Assembly: GCF_040712315.1 (NCBI RefSeq)
Contig: NC_134017.1
Coordinates: 49,659,636-49,723,635 of the forward strand
Direction of reading: 5' to 3'
Length of the DNA stretch: 64,000 bases
Source of the DNA: Castanea sativa
Lineage: Eukaryota; Streptophyta; Magnoliopsida; Fagales; Fagaceae
Each line of letters opens with the position of its first letter. Position 1 is the stretch's first letter. Below are positions 44,674 to 57,131 of the stretch, piece by piece. The notes beneath the pieces are model-generated. The model did no database searches, was not told the origin of the DNA, and saw only the letters and a list, made by a program, of their open reading frames with translations. Position numbers and translations under genes: made by a program.

Positions 44674-45159
44674 TCATGCCTTTATTTCAATGACACTTGG
44701 CAAACTTCTATTGGTTTCTGAATAGCGATGGCAAAACCTAGCAGCAGTACGTGGCGCTTTGTAATTGGTTGTATTTTGTGGACTTTGGTAGTATGATGTG
44801 TCAGCTTGTGATAGGTCGGGAATTTTCCCTCTCTACAATCAACCTCACACTCACAGGCCTCTTTCACAAATAGTTTAGTGTTTCACACAGCCTTGATAAG
44901 TCCTCCATTATCCCTAACAGCTTTGAAAGGTAAGATAATCACACCCATTTCTACCATTAGGATAAAATAAATAAATAAATAAAAACCTCGCTCATAGCAA
45001 GTGCCATTTTTCACCTCAAAGGGTTTTCGAGGAAAACCTAGAGAGAAAATTGGGCTAAACGGTTGCTATTTTTTACTTCTATGGTCCACTTTGAATTTGA
45101 CGGTATGTTTGACCCTCCAATTATGACTAAAGCTTCCCCATAGTAACAGTTGTTGAACA

Positions 45160-45640
45160 GATGTTGCATTGTTAGAATTTTCTTGTTGGTATGTGTAGTT
45201 TGGACCAGTGTGTAAGCTTGTTCTTGTATGTTCGTCCAATACTGATACTAGAAAAAGGGGGTGACAGTGACACCAAACTAATTCTATATGACAAAAGAGG
45301 GATGATTTACCTTGTTTTTTCTTTTAGATACGTAAGAGATATATTAGACTAATATAATATGTCTAAGCCTAATTTTGCTTTGTGTGCAAAATAAGTCTCC
45401 TTCTTGCACTACAAGTATGTTAACCATAGTTAATGTATGGTTAATTTAGGGTTTTGCTTACTATATATACCTATGTTATAGTTCTTTATTCACATTACAC
45501 TCTCATATAATAAATATATAGACCTTAAAAGTTTCCTCTATTAATGTATGTTGTTAGACTGAACCACGTAACTCTTATATTTCCGTATTCCTATTTTATG
45601 CTCTCACTTCCACATCTATTCTAGTATATTTAACATTGTA
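45160..45640 (+). repeat. Possible LTR fragment of a copia-type element
   Basis: The stretch has a TATA-like TACTATATATACC near 45459 and, further on, GTTGTTAGACTGAACCACGT, which resembles ends of copia LTRs I know from other plants. No target duplication or partner was found. 44843-45160 and 45640-46600 show nothing recognisable. Confidence 0.3.
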
Positions 45641-46743
45641 TATCAAAACTAAAAATCAAAACTAAAGTAAATCTAAAGATATACAAATATCACCATACAA
45701 AGGAATCCATCAAAGAGATAAGAGTTTAATAAAAGAAATCTATTTTCTAAAAAGCAAGGCTAGTTTTTTGAAACACACTTTCTACTTTATTCATTTTAGC
45801 TGACTAGCTTATATAGTGCTTAGAATAGCCCTATAAGTAAAGTAGAAGGAAATTACAATTTAAATCCTTACATTTTCAAGGATAAAGTCATGATAGAATC
45901 ATAGAAACTAGAATTAATAGAAAGGATATGTCTGTCTATGATAACTGAAACATAAAGGCTAAATATTTCTTAGGATATCCAAAATAAATGCCTTTTGACT
46001 TTCGGATAAAAGGACTCATCAATCTTCAAATTTTTCTTAATTGGCGGGAATTTTTTTTCAAAATAATATTCCTTATTTGCTAGGGTTGAAAATCAACTTG
46101 AATGGGCTTTTGAATAAGATTGGATTGGGCTACAGGCATTTTTGGACACCCCACTTTCCACCATGCTTGTGGCTGTATTTTAATCAAAGTTACCAGCATT
46201 CTAAACAAAATTTTATTCAATATTATTGTCTTAAATCACAATATGAAATGTCTTGAAAATATGCATGTGTGTGTCTATATTTATATTATATATAAGAGGA
46301 TTTCTCTCTTTTAACTGGATTTTTATGTGGTTTAAAAATACCTATAAACCTTATATTTAACTGGGAAAAAACTTAAGGAATTCGGTAAAAATATATTTCC
46401 AACTCTATTTAAAATGCCTACTTTCAATTTTCAAATACTCATTCATTTCTATAAAAAATATTCAAATACACACAATAAAATTTTTTATACCTCACAATGC
46501 ATTCCAACTAAATGTTTGTATTCCATTTAAGTTCAAATACTAGGCCTTGACCTACTTCTCCTAAAAAAAAAACTCTTATCCTTATTCTTATCTCAAACTT
46601 TTCTCTATATAAAATAGATTCCTACGATCCAACACACATGTTAATCACCTTTTCATTGAATTCAAGTTTTTAATCCCTCATATAAACAAAAAAGAGGAAT
46701 TTTCAAAAAAAAAAAAAAAAAAAACTTAAACAAAGACACACGT

Positions 46744-46817
<74 letters not shown>
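46744..46817. repeat. (ATA)n microsatellite
   Basis: About 24 uninterrupted units. Another run of the same triplet lies at 49639-49676. Confidence 0.95.
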
Positions 46818-46818
<1 letters not shown>

Positions 46819-46859
46819 CAGCTCCCTAACTTCTTTTAAAAAAAATAAACTTTCTCTTA

Positions 46860-47120
46860 GACTCCGTTGGGATAGAACTTATTGCTGAAAACTGAAAACT
46901 AAAACACTGTAGCAAAATAATTTTTAAATGTGTGAATAGTACTGCGAGACCCATTTTTAATAAAAAATTGCTAAAAAAGTACATGAACAGTGCGCACACA
47001 GTACACGCACTGCGCACTTTGTCCCCCAATAGCAGAAACGATAAAAAAAAAAAGAAAAAAAAAAGGAGAAAACGCAAGTTCAGAAAACACAGCCCCAATA
47101 ATCTCTATCCAAACACATTC
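46860..47120. mobile_element. Tourist-like miniature element, 261 bp
   Basis: The ends GACTCCGTTGGGATAGAAC and CTATCCAAACACATTC are imperfect inverted repeats with TTA on both sides. The interior (AAAACACTGTAGCAAAATAA, TGAACAGTGCGCACACAGTA) is of a type I associate with oak-family genomes. Confidence 0.65.
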
Positions 47121-47293
47121 TTAATCTCCTAATTTTTAAACTTACTCACCACCGAAAATCCACCCACTTTTTACCTATGTACAACATTAAATGCCCCAGT
47201 ATCTAGCATACATACATTTGATCACCTATTTTATTTGAATTCAAATTTCATACTCCCCCCATCTAATCCCAAAAAAAAAAAAAAGCTATCAGC

Positions 47294-47537
47294 CAGGGAC
47301 GGAGCCAGACTTCCAACCTAGTGGGGGCAAACTTAATGCAAGCTTATCAATTTTTTTTTTTTTTTTTTTTCTGGTTTTAAGGTTTTGTCTTAAGGTTTTT
47401 CAATTATTCTTGGGGCAATTGGGCAAAAAGGAAGGTCAGTCGATTTTTTTTTTTTTTTTTTGGATGTTTCATGTGGTAATTTGTAAATATTTTGGAGAGG
47501 GGCTAAGTGTATATACTTTGGAATCAAATATTAAACT

Positions 47538-47592
<55 letters not shown>

Positions 47593-47653
47593 AATTTTCA
47601 AAAAAGTTGGGGGGGCCATTGCCCCCCAATGCCAAAGCATAGCTCCGTCCCTG
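47294..47653. mobile_element. hAT-type miniature element with perfect 8-bp duplication
   Basis: The terminal repeats CAGGGACGGAGC and GCTCCGTCCCTG are perfect. CTATCAGC flanks both ends (47286-47293 and 47654-47661). The interior holds GGGGGGGCCATTGCCCCCC near the right end, T runs, and a (TA)n run at about 47546-47590. Confidence 0.9.
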
Positions 47654-48112
47654 CTATCAGCTACTATGCACTTTAAATACCTTACTCCATTCGTAAATAT
47701 TTCACGTTTCAACTTTTACTTTCTTTGCACAAAGACTTGATTTCCTCAATTTCTTTTTCTAATTCATCACCATCTATTCTTTGAGTAAGGTACATTTGCT
47801 TTGATATTGCTTTAATTATACTCTGTATTTTTCATTGTATTTTTCTTTTCGTTGAACTAATTTCATATTTGATTTAATCTCCTATTATTTATTGCTTTTT
47901 CATAGCTTTTATCTCTCTTTTCCTTGTTCTTCCTACAACTCCACTGATTTGCTCTAATTTTATTTTACTTTACACCATCTCTTTTCTAGGAAAATATTTT
48001 TTTATTAACTTTTTAAATATTCACCACGCCTCTAGAATTTTGGTGAAAAGTTTTGTCCTACAAAAAAAAAGAGAGTCTTTGAGCACACGCAACGGGCGTG
48101 CTTAAAGGCTAA

Positions 48113-49638
48113 TATATATATTATGTTTATTTTTAGTAGTTATGATTTTTTTTTTCAAAATATACAAGATTTATATTTATATATATAAATTTTTATTTTC
48201 ATTCTCTCAAATCAATTAGAATAAGTTTTCAACAAAGAAATTTAACAAACATAAGTAAGTTTTTATTTATTTAAAAAATTTTATGTTATATTAACATTGC
48301 TATTAGTATTTTTATTTTCATAATAATAATAATAATAACAATAATAATAACAACAATAATGGAACATTTGGATTGTTTGGGTTCAAATAGAACTTCAGGA
48401 TTATTTGAATTTTGAACAAATCCAAAGGAAACGTGAGTCTTTTTTTTTTTTATATAAAAAGAAAAAAAAACGTGGGGTTGTGATTAGTGGTAAGAAAACG
48501 TTTAAGAGTGTTTTTTTTTATAAAGAAAAGATAATGATATGTCTACATTTTATTTTTTTGATAATGATATCTACATTTTAAAAAGAAAACCCTAAAATTT
48601 TGCTAAAAGAAAAAATTAGTTCCGGTATCATATTCCATTTCACGTTAAGAGTGGGATAGTTTTTTACCCCCTTTTATTTTTTTTTAGGAAGGTGGGGGTA
48701 GTTTTTGTTTTCTTGATAAAATGTGTCGGTAATGGGAAGTTATAAACGTTGGTAGGTTGGCTATCTAATGGGGATTGGGGAGTTGATAATAGGTAGGTTT
48801 TTAATTTTAATTTTTTTTCCATTTACTGTTTTAACCTTTTTTAATTTTATTTTTTAAGAATAAGTTAATTAAATTAGAGGCATTTTTAGAAGTGAAAAAG
48901 ATAATAACTAATTTTCTGAATCATCTTAACTAAGTAATTACAATCATTGAGTATAAATCTCACAAGCAGTTTCTTTCTCCGCTCATCTTCTCTTGTTATG
49001 GCCCAACACCCCACATTGACTGCATCTAATCTACATATTGGATCCTTATTGCTATGAGGCCACAAGTTACTACCACAAATAGGATACACACAGCACCCAT
49101 GCAGTAGCTAAGGATTCGGTTTTGTACTAGCAGTGCACATAATTCTCAATCTGCTCATCCTTAGATCCTAGTGCCTCTATAGAATGAATACAAGGAATCC
49201 CAAACACATATCTATCATGTGTTTTTCTCACCTCAAACTAAGAGAACTTTTCATCCCCACACCAGACTGCAACCCATAGCCTACCATTGTGCTCTCCCTG
49301 AGATTATATTGATAAGTGGTGATTATGTTTATACCAAGAAAAATTAAACTTAATTTTGTACAATATAGGTTTTTTAGAGTCTCATTATAATTAGTTGTGA
49401 AATTTACTTTTTGAGATTAAGATGATATAATCCGCATTGTCACAAATTGTCAACTTGATTTTTTATAATTTGGCATTTAAAAAATTTGGACTTTTGTTAC
49501 ATAATTGACTCAATTGAATATTAGTTAGCAATTTAGCTACATATAAGTAGGTCTAAAATAGTTTGTGTTTATTTTACTTTATAACTACTAAAAAGTGTAT
49601 TAAACATAATTGGAAAAATTAATCTTCCCATACTATTC

Positions 49639-49678
<40 letters not shown>

Positions 49679-49902
49679 TTATAGTTATAATCTTTAGAAT
49701 TATTAACATAACATAAATAAAGTAACATAACTATTATCATAAAAATAAACATAAACATATAGACACACACCAGGTTGGAGATTGTTAGTATCATGTATCG
49801 AGAGATAGGATTGGAATGAGGTGGTGAGTAGAGCTCAATAGTTGATTGAAGCTGTGGAGGGTTGGTAGTGTATGTGAATCATTTGAGCCTATAAGTTACT
49901 AA
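48113..49902. other. AT-rich intergenic DNA
   Basis: No recognised gene. A minus-strand open frame (48886-49089, with CGSNLWPHSNKDPICRLDAV) has a less AT-rich, protein-like look but matches no family I know. Microsatellites of AAT type lie at 48319-48360 and 49639-49676. Confidence 0.5.
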
Positions 49903-50085
49903 GTACCCGTTTGGATACAGCGTTTGATCTCAACGTCTGCATCAGACGTTTGCACTCTGTGGGACCCACAGCTATAGTAGAATCCATTTAAACGCCCAAA
50001 CGTAGCTTTTTTTTTCCTCAACACACCGTTTCAATAATCCTCCATGCGTGTACTGTTCTCATGACCCACATCTAAACGCACCGCA
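49903..50085. mobile_element. Miniature element with GTTTGGATA-type ends
   Basis: The left end GTACCCGTTTGGATACAG and the inverted right end (CACATCTAAACGCACCGCA) are imperfect repeats. TAA precedes and TTA follows, so the duplication is not clean. Confidence 0.4.
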
Positions 50086-50674
50086 TTAACCCATCATCAC
50101 CCACGAAAAACACAGAAGCAGAGGATCACAACAACACGGTGCAAGTGTTTATTCTCGTCTCCAACAGCTAATTTCTCAGTTCTACGTAATTCTAATTTTG
50201 AAAAGACTGACGTGCTAGAGATGGAATCAATGCACATGAATGATCCGTCCTCTTCTAAAATGAATTGTACCTACCCACCATACTCCAAAAAACCATCAAA
50301 ACAGAGGTAACACGGTAAGCGGAACAAATGAACCCACCCACTGTTCTTCCTTTGCTCAAGCCCACCTTCTCTCCGCTTGGGACATTGTTGCCACCACTGT
50401 GGGTCCCTGCATTTATCTGAAAGTTGTGTTTGCATTTAAGGATCACTTGTGTTCAACATTTGTGTGTGGTTTTTGTGTTTTCCATGAAATTAATCTGTGG
50501 GTTTCTCTCTCCTTCGTGTAATTTTGTGTGTTTCTCTTCCTACCTATGCTGTATTTGGACTATGTGAGTTTAATTTGTATTTTTCATGTGGGCATGTGCA
50601 ACCGATTATGATATGCAAACGAACTCTTGGTCAAAATGCCTCAATGAGTATAGAATTCCGTTGTAGCAAAAATA

Positions 50675-51691
50675 GGTAAGGGAAAATCGAAGGACGCTGG
50701 TAATGATGTGAGAACTGGGTGGAAAGATCCAACGGAACTAAAATCTTTTTGTGATTTGTGTGCTGCTCAAGTCCTAGACGGCAAGAGGAATGGAGGATAT
50801 TTGAGAAAGGAAAGGGTTGATGCAGCGATTAAGCAGTAGGGTGAAATGGAAAAAGTGGTGACTCACATGCAGTTTAAAAACAAATGGGATCATCTGAAAA
50901 AATAGTGGAAGACTTGGAAGGAGGTTTTTTGAGCGTGAGACTGGGTTGGGTTATGATCCTATAACTGGAATGATTCAAGCCACTGATGAGTGGTGGACCC
51001 AAAAGCTTGAGGTTAGTTCACTTTACGTAATTGTGAAAAACTCAACTGTCTACAACTATAGTACGCTGTAACTATTGGTTGTACACATGTAGGCATGTCC
51101 CAAGGCATCAACCATTCACCACAAAGGTTTGTCGAATGTTGAGTCCATGGAAATCATGTTTGAAGGCATGGTTGCAATAGGGAAACATGCATGGACCCCA
51201 AGTGGTGAAATACCAAAGGAATGCACTAAAGGGTCTAGGGACTCCACTGATAACAAAGAATTTGTTGACCCCCAATGCCAACCTTCTGCAAATGTTGACC
51301 CAATGGAGGTTGAAGGCCCATCATTGTCGAGGGCAGAACCGACAGTGAATAAGGGGAAAGGCTTGCCAAGCAATGTCCACCTTTTCAGGAGAATTCACAA
51401 GAAACCAAGAAAAAAAATTCAATTGTGTAAGAGATGTCCAACTCTTTAAAGAACATCTCAGATGTTATTGTTGAAAGTAGAAGTGTAAGTACTTATACAC
51501 CATTTACTTCCACAACAGCTGCTGAGGTTCAAGCAGTTATGGACATGGTGTTGAGTCTTCCTGGGGTGCAATTGGGTGATTGCCTCCATCTGATCAACTC
51601 CTGCTTCTTCATGGGAAACCAAGAGGCTAGGAACATGTTTGCAACACATGGTCGGCAAAAGGAGGTCCAGCTAAAGTGGCTAGAGATATAG
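50675..51691 (+). pseudogene. PIF/Harbinger-associated Myb/SANT-like protein remnant
   Basis: The first exon (about 50675-51011) reads as a Myb/SANT-like DNA-binding domain: SFCDLCAAQVLDGKRNGG, MQFKNKWDHLKK, WKTWKE and ETGLGYDP…DEWW. It is broken by stops, for example after AAIKQ and after HLKK. A normal intron follows (GTTAGT…TAG). Then comes a second exon from 51093 (ACPKASTIHHKG) with the usual C-terminal region, which ends QLKWLEI before the stop at 51691. A frame change lies near 51430. Such proteins accompany the Harbinger transposase and help it reach the nucleus and DNA. Related host proteins of the LIMYB kind exist, but the transposase downstream favours a transposon origin. Confidence 0.7.
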
Positions 51692-52419
51692 TATAAACTG
51701 CACCCCGAGTTTCATTTCTGAAGGAAAGGGGATTGTTTCGATAAGGGTTGCTTACGCTATTTTCTGTAGTAATCAGATTCTCTTTATGTACCTATTGCTT
51801 TCTTTTTTTTCTTTTTTTTTATTGGCAAAAACAATGCTTACCATGGGTGTTTATGTAACTGTTCGGTACTCTTTCTATTGTAGTAGTAATTAACAATGAG
51901 CATTCATCCTCTTTCGTTTTGCTCTCTAGTTATTAACCTATTCACATAAGCACATATTCAGTTTCTCTGTGGCATGTTACATATTTAGATGTTAAAAAAC
52001 ATCATATGAATATATGATTTTTGATGAATAAACTTTGTTCCATGTGGTGGTACTAGATCTGAGTACTGGTAATACTCCCAATTGGTACACAACACAACAA
52101 TGGAAGAGAATAACCAAAGTTTCCACAAAAGGTTTCTACATTGTTCTGAGACCACTAGGTTATTGTTCTAAGCCAATTAAATCTTGGCAATGTTTTAGAA
52201 AGTATTAAAAATTCTAAATTGAAGACCTCATTTTATGGGCCTTATCTTTCTAGTTGAAGATTACATGATTATTAGATTTTTCCTCATTGAAGTTCACAGA
52301 AAAAGGGTACTGTTGTTTAAAAATGTTCTAATTTTATTGTCTTTAATGTTTTATTTTGTATTATATTTTTTTTTTTTTTTTGGTTTGCAAATTTGAAATT
52401 TCCTTTTTTTACCCCACAG

Positions 52420-53616
52420 TGTTGGTATGAGATTTTCATTGCATATCTACCAGATGATCCATTTGAACATGTTGCCTCCATACTTGTAAACATATCAAAG
52501 CAAGAAGCAGCAAGGAAACTTTTACTGGACCTTAAGCGAGGGATTCTGAAGCAGATTATTAGACAGTTTGATTCAAGTAGTCCATTAAGAAAGAAAAGGG
52601 TATGCTCCATAGAAAGGACTAAATTTTACCTAGAAAACTTTTGAAATGGATTTTTTTTTTTTTTTAGCATGCATATTAGGAAGTATATATTCTCCTTTTG
52701 ATTAGGTAAAATTAACAATGGAAGAAGCAGGAACTAGAAAATGAATATCCTCACTTTTTGCAAAGTGTCAAGTAGCATTAATTTCTCTAAGCATATAATA
52801 GTTACAACAAATCATGACCACCTGAAACTCTTGAATTCTATATAAGCAAACATGTCTTTTTTTAATAATCTTGTAGTTTGAAGTTGTGCATGATCCCACA
52901 GATGCTACACTTTGGTGGCTGTCTTCTTCTGTAATGGTAAAGCCTTTGTCTACCAAGTGCAATTGTGGGTTTCAGTATCATCAAAAAATGATGAAGTGCA
53001 AGATTGTATTCAAACCACCTCAAGGGTTAGGACCCCACCTAGGTGACCAGGATTGATTCATGATCTTGAGTTAAATATTCTTGAAGACTTTGAAGTGGGG
53101 GATGGCCAAATGAACCTGGCTATTTTTGATCAACTTTCGCTTGGCTTGTTAAGAGGTTTTCTCCACCTTTTAAAAAGGCCAAGCTTAAGCTCTGCTTAGC
53201 TTTTACATACAATTTGACAGCAAACTCCTTTGCGATAGTATTTCCAAGAAAATAATAATTGGCAAATATACTTAGAACTAGTAAGTTATGAGAGGGCATT
53301 TACCTTCTGATGGATCATAGATTAGGTGAATAGTGAACTTGGTTCAGCTTGTGGAACTTGAGCAAGTGTGTGTAACAAAGCTTTCTGTGGCCACATTTGA
53401 GCAGCCAACATCAATGCCTATTCAACCAAATTAAGCTTTAATAATCCTCTGCTAAGCAGCTTATGTGAAGTAAGATTTTTTTTTTTAAAATTTTGCTTAT
53501 AGGTTTCTAGAACTATTCGCAATTGTTGTTTTGAAGCTGAGAGTCAGCTACCAAATTTACTTATAATATCAGTGTTTCTTTGGCCAGCTTTGCTTCTACC
53601 AGTTGCTGGCAACAAG
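52420..53616 (+). pseudogene. HGH1: Two exons of an HGH1-like gene
   Basis: The exon at 52420-52599 reads DDPFEHVASILVNISK…KLLLDLKRGILKQIIRQFDS and SPLRKKR. The exon at 53503-53616 reads TIRNCCFEAESQL…FLWPALLLPVAGNK. These consecutive segments are characteristic of HGH1, an armadillo-like cofactor of the TRiC chaperonin in eukaryotic elongation factor 2 folding. Both exons keep normal splice signals and join in phase 0. No upstream start and none of the following exons (expected to begin with IYSE-like residues) are seen up to 56.2 kb. It is a fragment, located between the two Harbinger gene remnants. Confidence 0.7.
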
Positions 53617-53722
53617 GTAATTTTTCTCTCTTTTCTATCTTTTTTGTAATTGTTGGTGTACTTTGTGCTTTTTATGCATAGCGTAGCCTTTTGGTATATA
53701 CATCATTCTCACTCATCAAAAA

Positions 53723-53762
<40 letters not shown>

Positions 53763-55018
53763 TCTTTCTTTTTTCTTTTTTCACTTTTCTTGACTCTATA
53801 AAGCATTCATATTTTATTAAATTGGTTAGGAAGCCCTCTTAGTATTGCTTTATATCCAATTGTACCCAATTACATTACTTCATTTGTTTATAAATAATCT
53901 TCAATGATTTAGTTCCATAGATACAGAAAGAAGGCCTCTAGTATCTTTTGCTCAAGTAGAAGCCCTCTAAGTATCTTAATGCCATTTTTGTGGACTTGAA
54001 GCATGTAATTACTCAACAAAACTTGATGATCATGATTGATTGCTATACAACCTTGCAATAATATTTTGTCCTGAGAAAATATAAGAATAACAGTGGCCCT
54101 GATTTGATAAAGACCATATAGTTATTTACTTTATTTTGCCAGATGTTAAATCGGTAAACCAGTAGGCCTTCCATAATTGACTCTCGAGAACTCATTAATT
54201 TAATTCAATGTGGAAATTCCACTTGTTTTTTGGTGAAATATTGAAGGGAAATTCCTTTTTCCCCTCATTGCAACCTTCCTTTCCTCTCTTACTTTTTCTA
54301 TGGAAATATTCCCAGCAAAGGGTTAAAAGAATATAATTTTCATAAAGATTTTACCTGGTCTATCTTCTCTTTTAGGGGAAAAAGCTTTTTTGCAAACTGG
54401 AAATGCCATTGTGTTATACTAGAAGAAGAGATATATATCACTTGATATTTGACTCTCTACACATACATAAATAATTCACTCAAATCATTATTCAATGTTT
54501 GCAGACATGCGTGTATGTATGTAGAAAAGTGATCATGTGGACTGTGTGGGCTTATCTGTATTGGACAAGATGAGTAGTAATTCATATGTCATATGGGCAT
54601 GTATTAACTATCTTGAGCATATTCGAACTATATTACATATTTCAAACAAAATATCAACCCATCATGTCGTATTGGGAAAATTGTTTTAGGATGTATTGGG
54701 GTAGCATTATTTGGAATACCATTCCACTTTGTCTTTTGTGGTGTATTTGAATGGAGAAAAATGATTGGACTTCTAAAGGAAATGTGATCACAGTGATTGA
54801 ATTGAAGTCTTTATTTCTCAATTCTCTTTTTAATTGGACAAGAGGCACAACGGCTTTTCCTCCACTATTTTACTTGGGAGTTTTTGGATCTTTGTAATCT
54901 TAGATCCTAGGCAAGATATATTCCTAGAAAATTATCAATTTCTACCTGAAAGGTGAAGATATATACCTCTGTTAGATATGGTATTTCCTGTAGCACCTCT
55001 TTTTTCAAACCTCTCAAG

Positions 55019-55049
<31 letters not shown>

Positions 55050-56212
55050 TGGTGCAGGGGAATGCATGTGTGGGTGCAGGGGTATGCATGTACTAATGCA
55101 AAGGTATTGTTAGGAGTGTGGTGTGTGTGTGGTGCTGCATGCGAATGGTGCTGATGATGGGTGCGTGTGGTGCTGTATGTGTGCGGTGCTGATGAGGTGT
55201 GAATGTGTTGTTGATGAGGGGTGCATGTGTTGCTGATGGGGCATGCGTCTGTAGCTGATGAGGTGGGTTGTGTCAGTGCTGCTACAGTGTACAATGTAAC
55301 TGTGCTATAGATGGTGTTGTAATTGTCTAGCTAGCATTGTGTACTTATACTTTAGTGTATATATACTTGTATTGGAGGTGTGCCTACATTAGCATTGTAT
55401 TGTATTAGACTTAGTACAATGGAGTTAGTTAGTTAAGATGAGTTGGATGGCTTAGCTGGCAAGGTGGTTACACAGCTGGCTTGGGAAGACATTTAGGAAG
55501 TTGGTTATTGGACTGATGTGCTATTAGGGTATTAAATTGGGAAGGGTATTATAGAATGAATGAACTTGATTGATATTTCTTCTTATGCTCTGTCAATGGT
55601 TGTTTCCCTTTCTTCGCTGCTTCTCTTTGTTTCTTCTTATGCTCAGCTAGAATTGCTGCATTATGCTGAACTGACTCAGACTTCATTTGTGCAGGTAAAA
55701 GTTTAATGCATTAGTTCCCAACCAACAAAATTTCAAAGCAATTAACAAAAGGATGGATTTGCTAAACAACTCATCTAATTCCCATCACTAGTGAGTTTCT
55801 ATACTTTCCCCTCTGGATTTGAATATAAAATTTTTAGTAATCTTGGACGAAATTCTGAAAGCATATGCTTAGCTCTATATGGTCATATTAAAATTAACCA
55901 ATCCAAACCAAATTTAAGTGGTGTATCTGTTTTGGGTGTTTGGCAGCTAGTTGATTAGCATAGCCATCAGATCATGGAAGCACATGACAATGAATTCAAT
56001 TCAAACACTCTGCTTACATGAGTTGGTGAGGGTACTTTATAGATATTAGACTGCTGCATAGGCTTTAGGACTATTAATTTATTGGTACCACCTTTTTTAG
56101 CCTAGTACTAATAACGGTTCAATAAAGTTTAACAACTTGATTTTAGCCTACATATTAAAGTATCACTCCAAATTTTGTACATGCAATTAAAGTCGGTAAC
56201 ATATGCAGGGAC
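53617..56212. other. Non-coding DNA between the HGH1 fragment and the transposase
   Basis: No gene is recognised apart from the GT-rich block. An (AT)n run lies at 53732-53757. The stretch 55360-55560 resembles LTR-type sequence, but no boundaries were found. Confidence 0.4.
55010..55275. repeat. GT-rich simple and minisatellite DNA
   Basis: A (GT)n run (about 55018-55050) passes into loosely repeated GGTGCTGATGATGGGTGCGT-like units of about 30 bp to 55265. The minus-strand open frame with many His and Thr codons here is a product of the repeat. Confidence 0.75.
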
Positions 56213-57131
56213 ATGAGTTTTGAGATGAGTGACGACATTGTACTCACAGCATATTTAGCTAGGTGTGCAAGTGTCGTAACTTACGTGGAGACCTATATGA
56301 ACAAAGTACCAATGCATACAAATATACAAACAGGGTATGAATGGGTACAATATATTTTAAATGGAAATGAGCAAAAATGTCGCGATGTCTTTAAACTATC
56401 AAGCCATGTGTTTCAAGAATTGTGTAATACATTGCGCACTCAGTATGGATATGATGGTACCAAAAGAGTTTGCTTGGAAGAGTCTCTGGCAATGACATTG
56501 GTGGTACTTGGTAATGGCATGGGTAATAGAATGGTGCAGGATAGATTTCAGCATTCGGGTGAGACAGTGCATCAACACGTGGCCACGGTAGTTACATTGT
56601 TAGCCAATGTAATGGCAGCAAACATTATCGAGCTTGCTGATCCTATATTTCCTAATGTGCCATCACATGTTCATAATTTAGAACGATATTGGCCACATTT
56701 CAAGGTACTTTGTGAATTTAGTATCTTGACTTGATTTTATTCAATTTCTCTTTATGGTCATACCACGTATTTTTTTTCACATGGTATTTTTGTGGCAATG
56801 GTTAGGATTGCGTTAATGTGATTGATGGGGTTCGCGTCCCCGTGGTCTTACCAATTGATAAGCAACACCCATACAAAGGAAGGAAAGGGATCACAACAAT
56901 GAATTGCATGTGCGCATGTGATTTTGACATGAAATTCATATTCGCGTGTGCTGGATGAAAAGGGTCAGCGCATGACACAAGAATCTTTTTAAGTTGCCTC
57001 AATAATGAGAGAGACAACTTCCCAAAACCTCCAGTTGGTTTGTAAATATGCAGTTTAATTACTGTATTAAAGTATGTATTATGTAGTGAAAATGCTAATG
57101 TAATAAATATTTTCGTTTGTAGGAAAGTATT

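Larger units (their letters stand above)
35472..44837 (-). mobile_element. LTR retrotransposon with gypsy-type gag only (non-autonomous)
   Basis: LTRs at 35472-36452 and 43855-44837 start TGTAGACGAC, end CTCTCTACA and are flanked by ATCAA on both sides, so the insertion is complete at 9366 bp. The strand is set by TATA boxes in both LTRs on the minus strand, by gag next to the right LTR, and by a purine tract (minus GAGTCTCGAGGGGG) next to the left LTR. No protease, reverse transcriptase or integrase sequence is present. The 5.5 kb where pol would lie hold repeat arrays, a SINE and an unassigned open frame. This matches the described class of gag-only terminal-repeat elements. The enzymes would come from a relative. 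No familiar tRNA primer site is visible after the 5' LTR. Confidence 0.88.
43855..44837 (-). repeat. 5' LTR of the gag-only gypsy-type element
   Basis: It is 983 bp. It keeps CTCG where the partner reads CTG at three places. Target duplication ATCAA follows at 44838-44842. Confidence 0.92.
46602..48112 (+). mobile_element. Possible Helitron with nested elements
   Basis: The right end has a short GC-rich imperfect hairpin (GCACACGCAACGGGCGTGC), then TTAAAGG and CTAA followed by T. This fits the CTRR|T end of a Helitron. The left end TCTCTATATAAAATAG is a candidate TC start, but it is preceded by T rather than A. No replicase/helicase is present. Boundaries are tentative. Confidence 0.35.

Noticed and set aside
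48886..49089. Minus-strand frame with CGSNLWPHSNKDPIC
   Set aside because: Protein-like but short, without start context, splice partners or a family I recognise. Kept only as a note in the intergenic entry.
52600..53502. Possible extra HGH1 exon inside the long intron
   Set aside because: The two flanking exons already join in phase and in protein order, and nothing between matches the family.
54935..55294. Minus-strand frame rich in His and Thr (119 codons)
   Set aside because: It is a product of the GT-rich repeat at 55010-55275.
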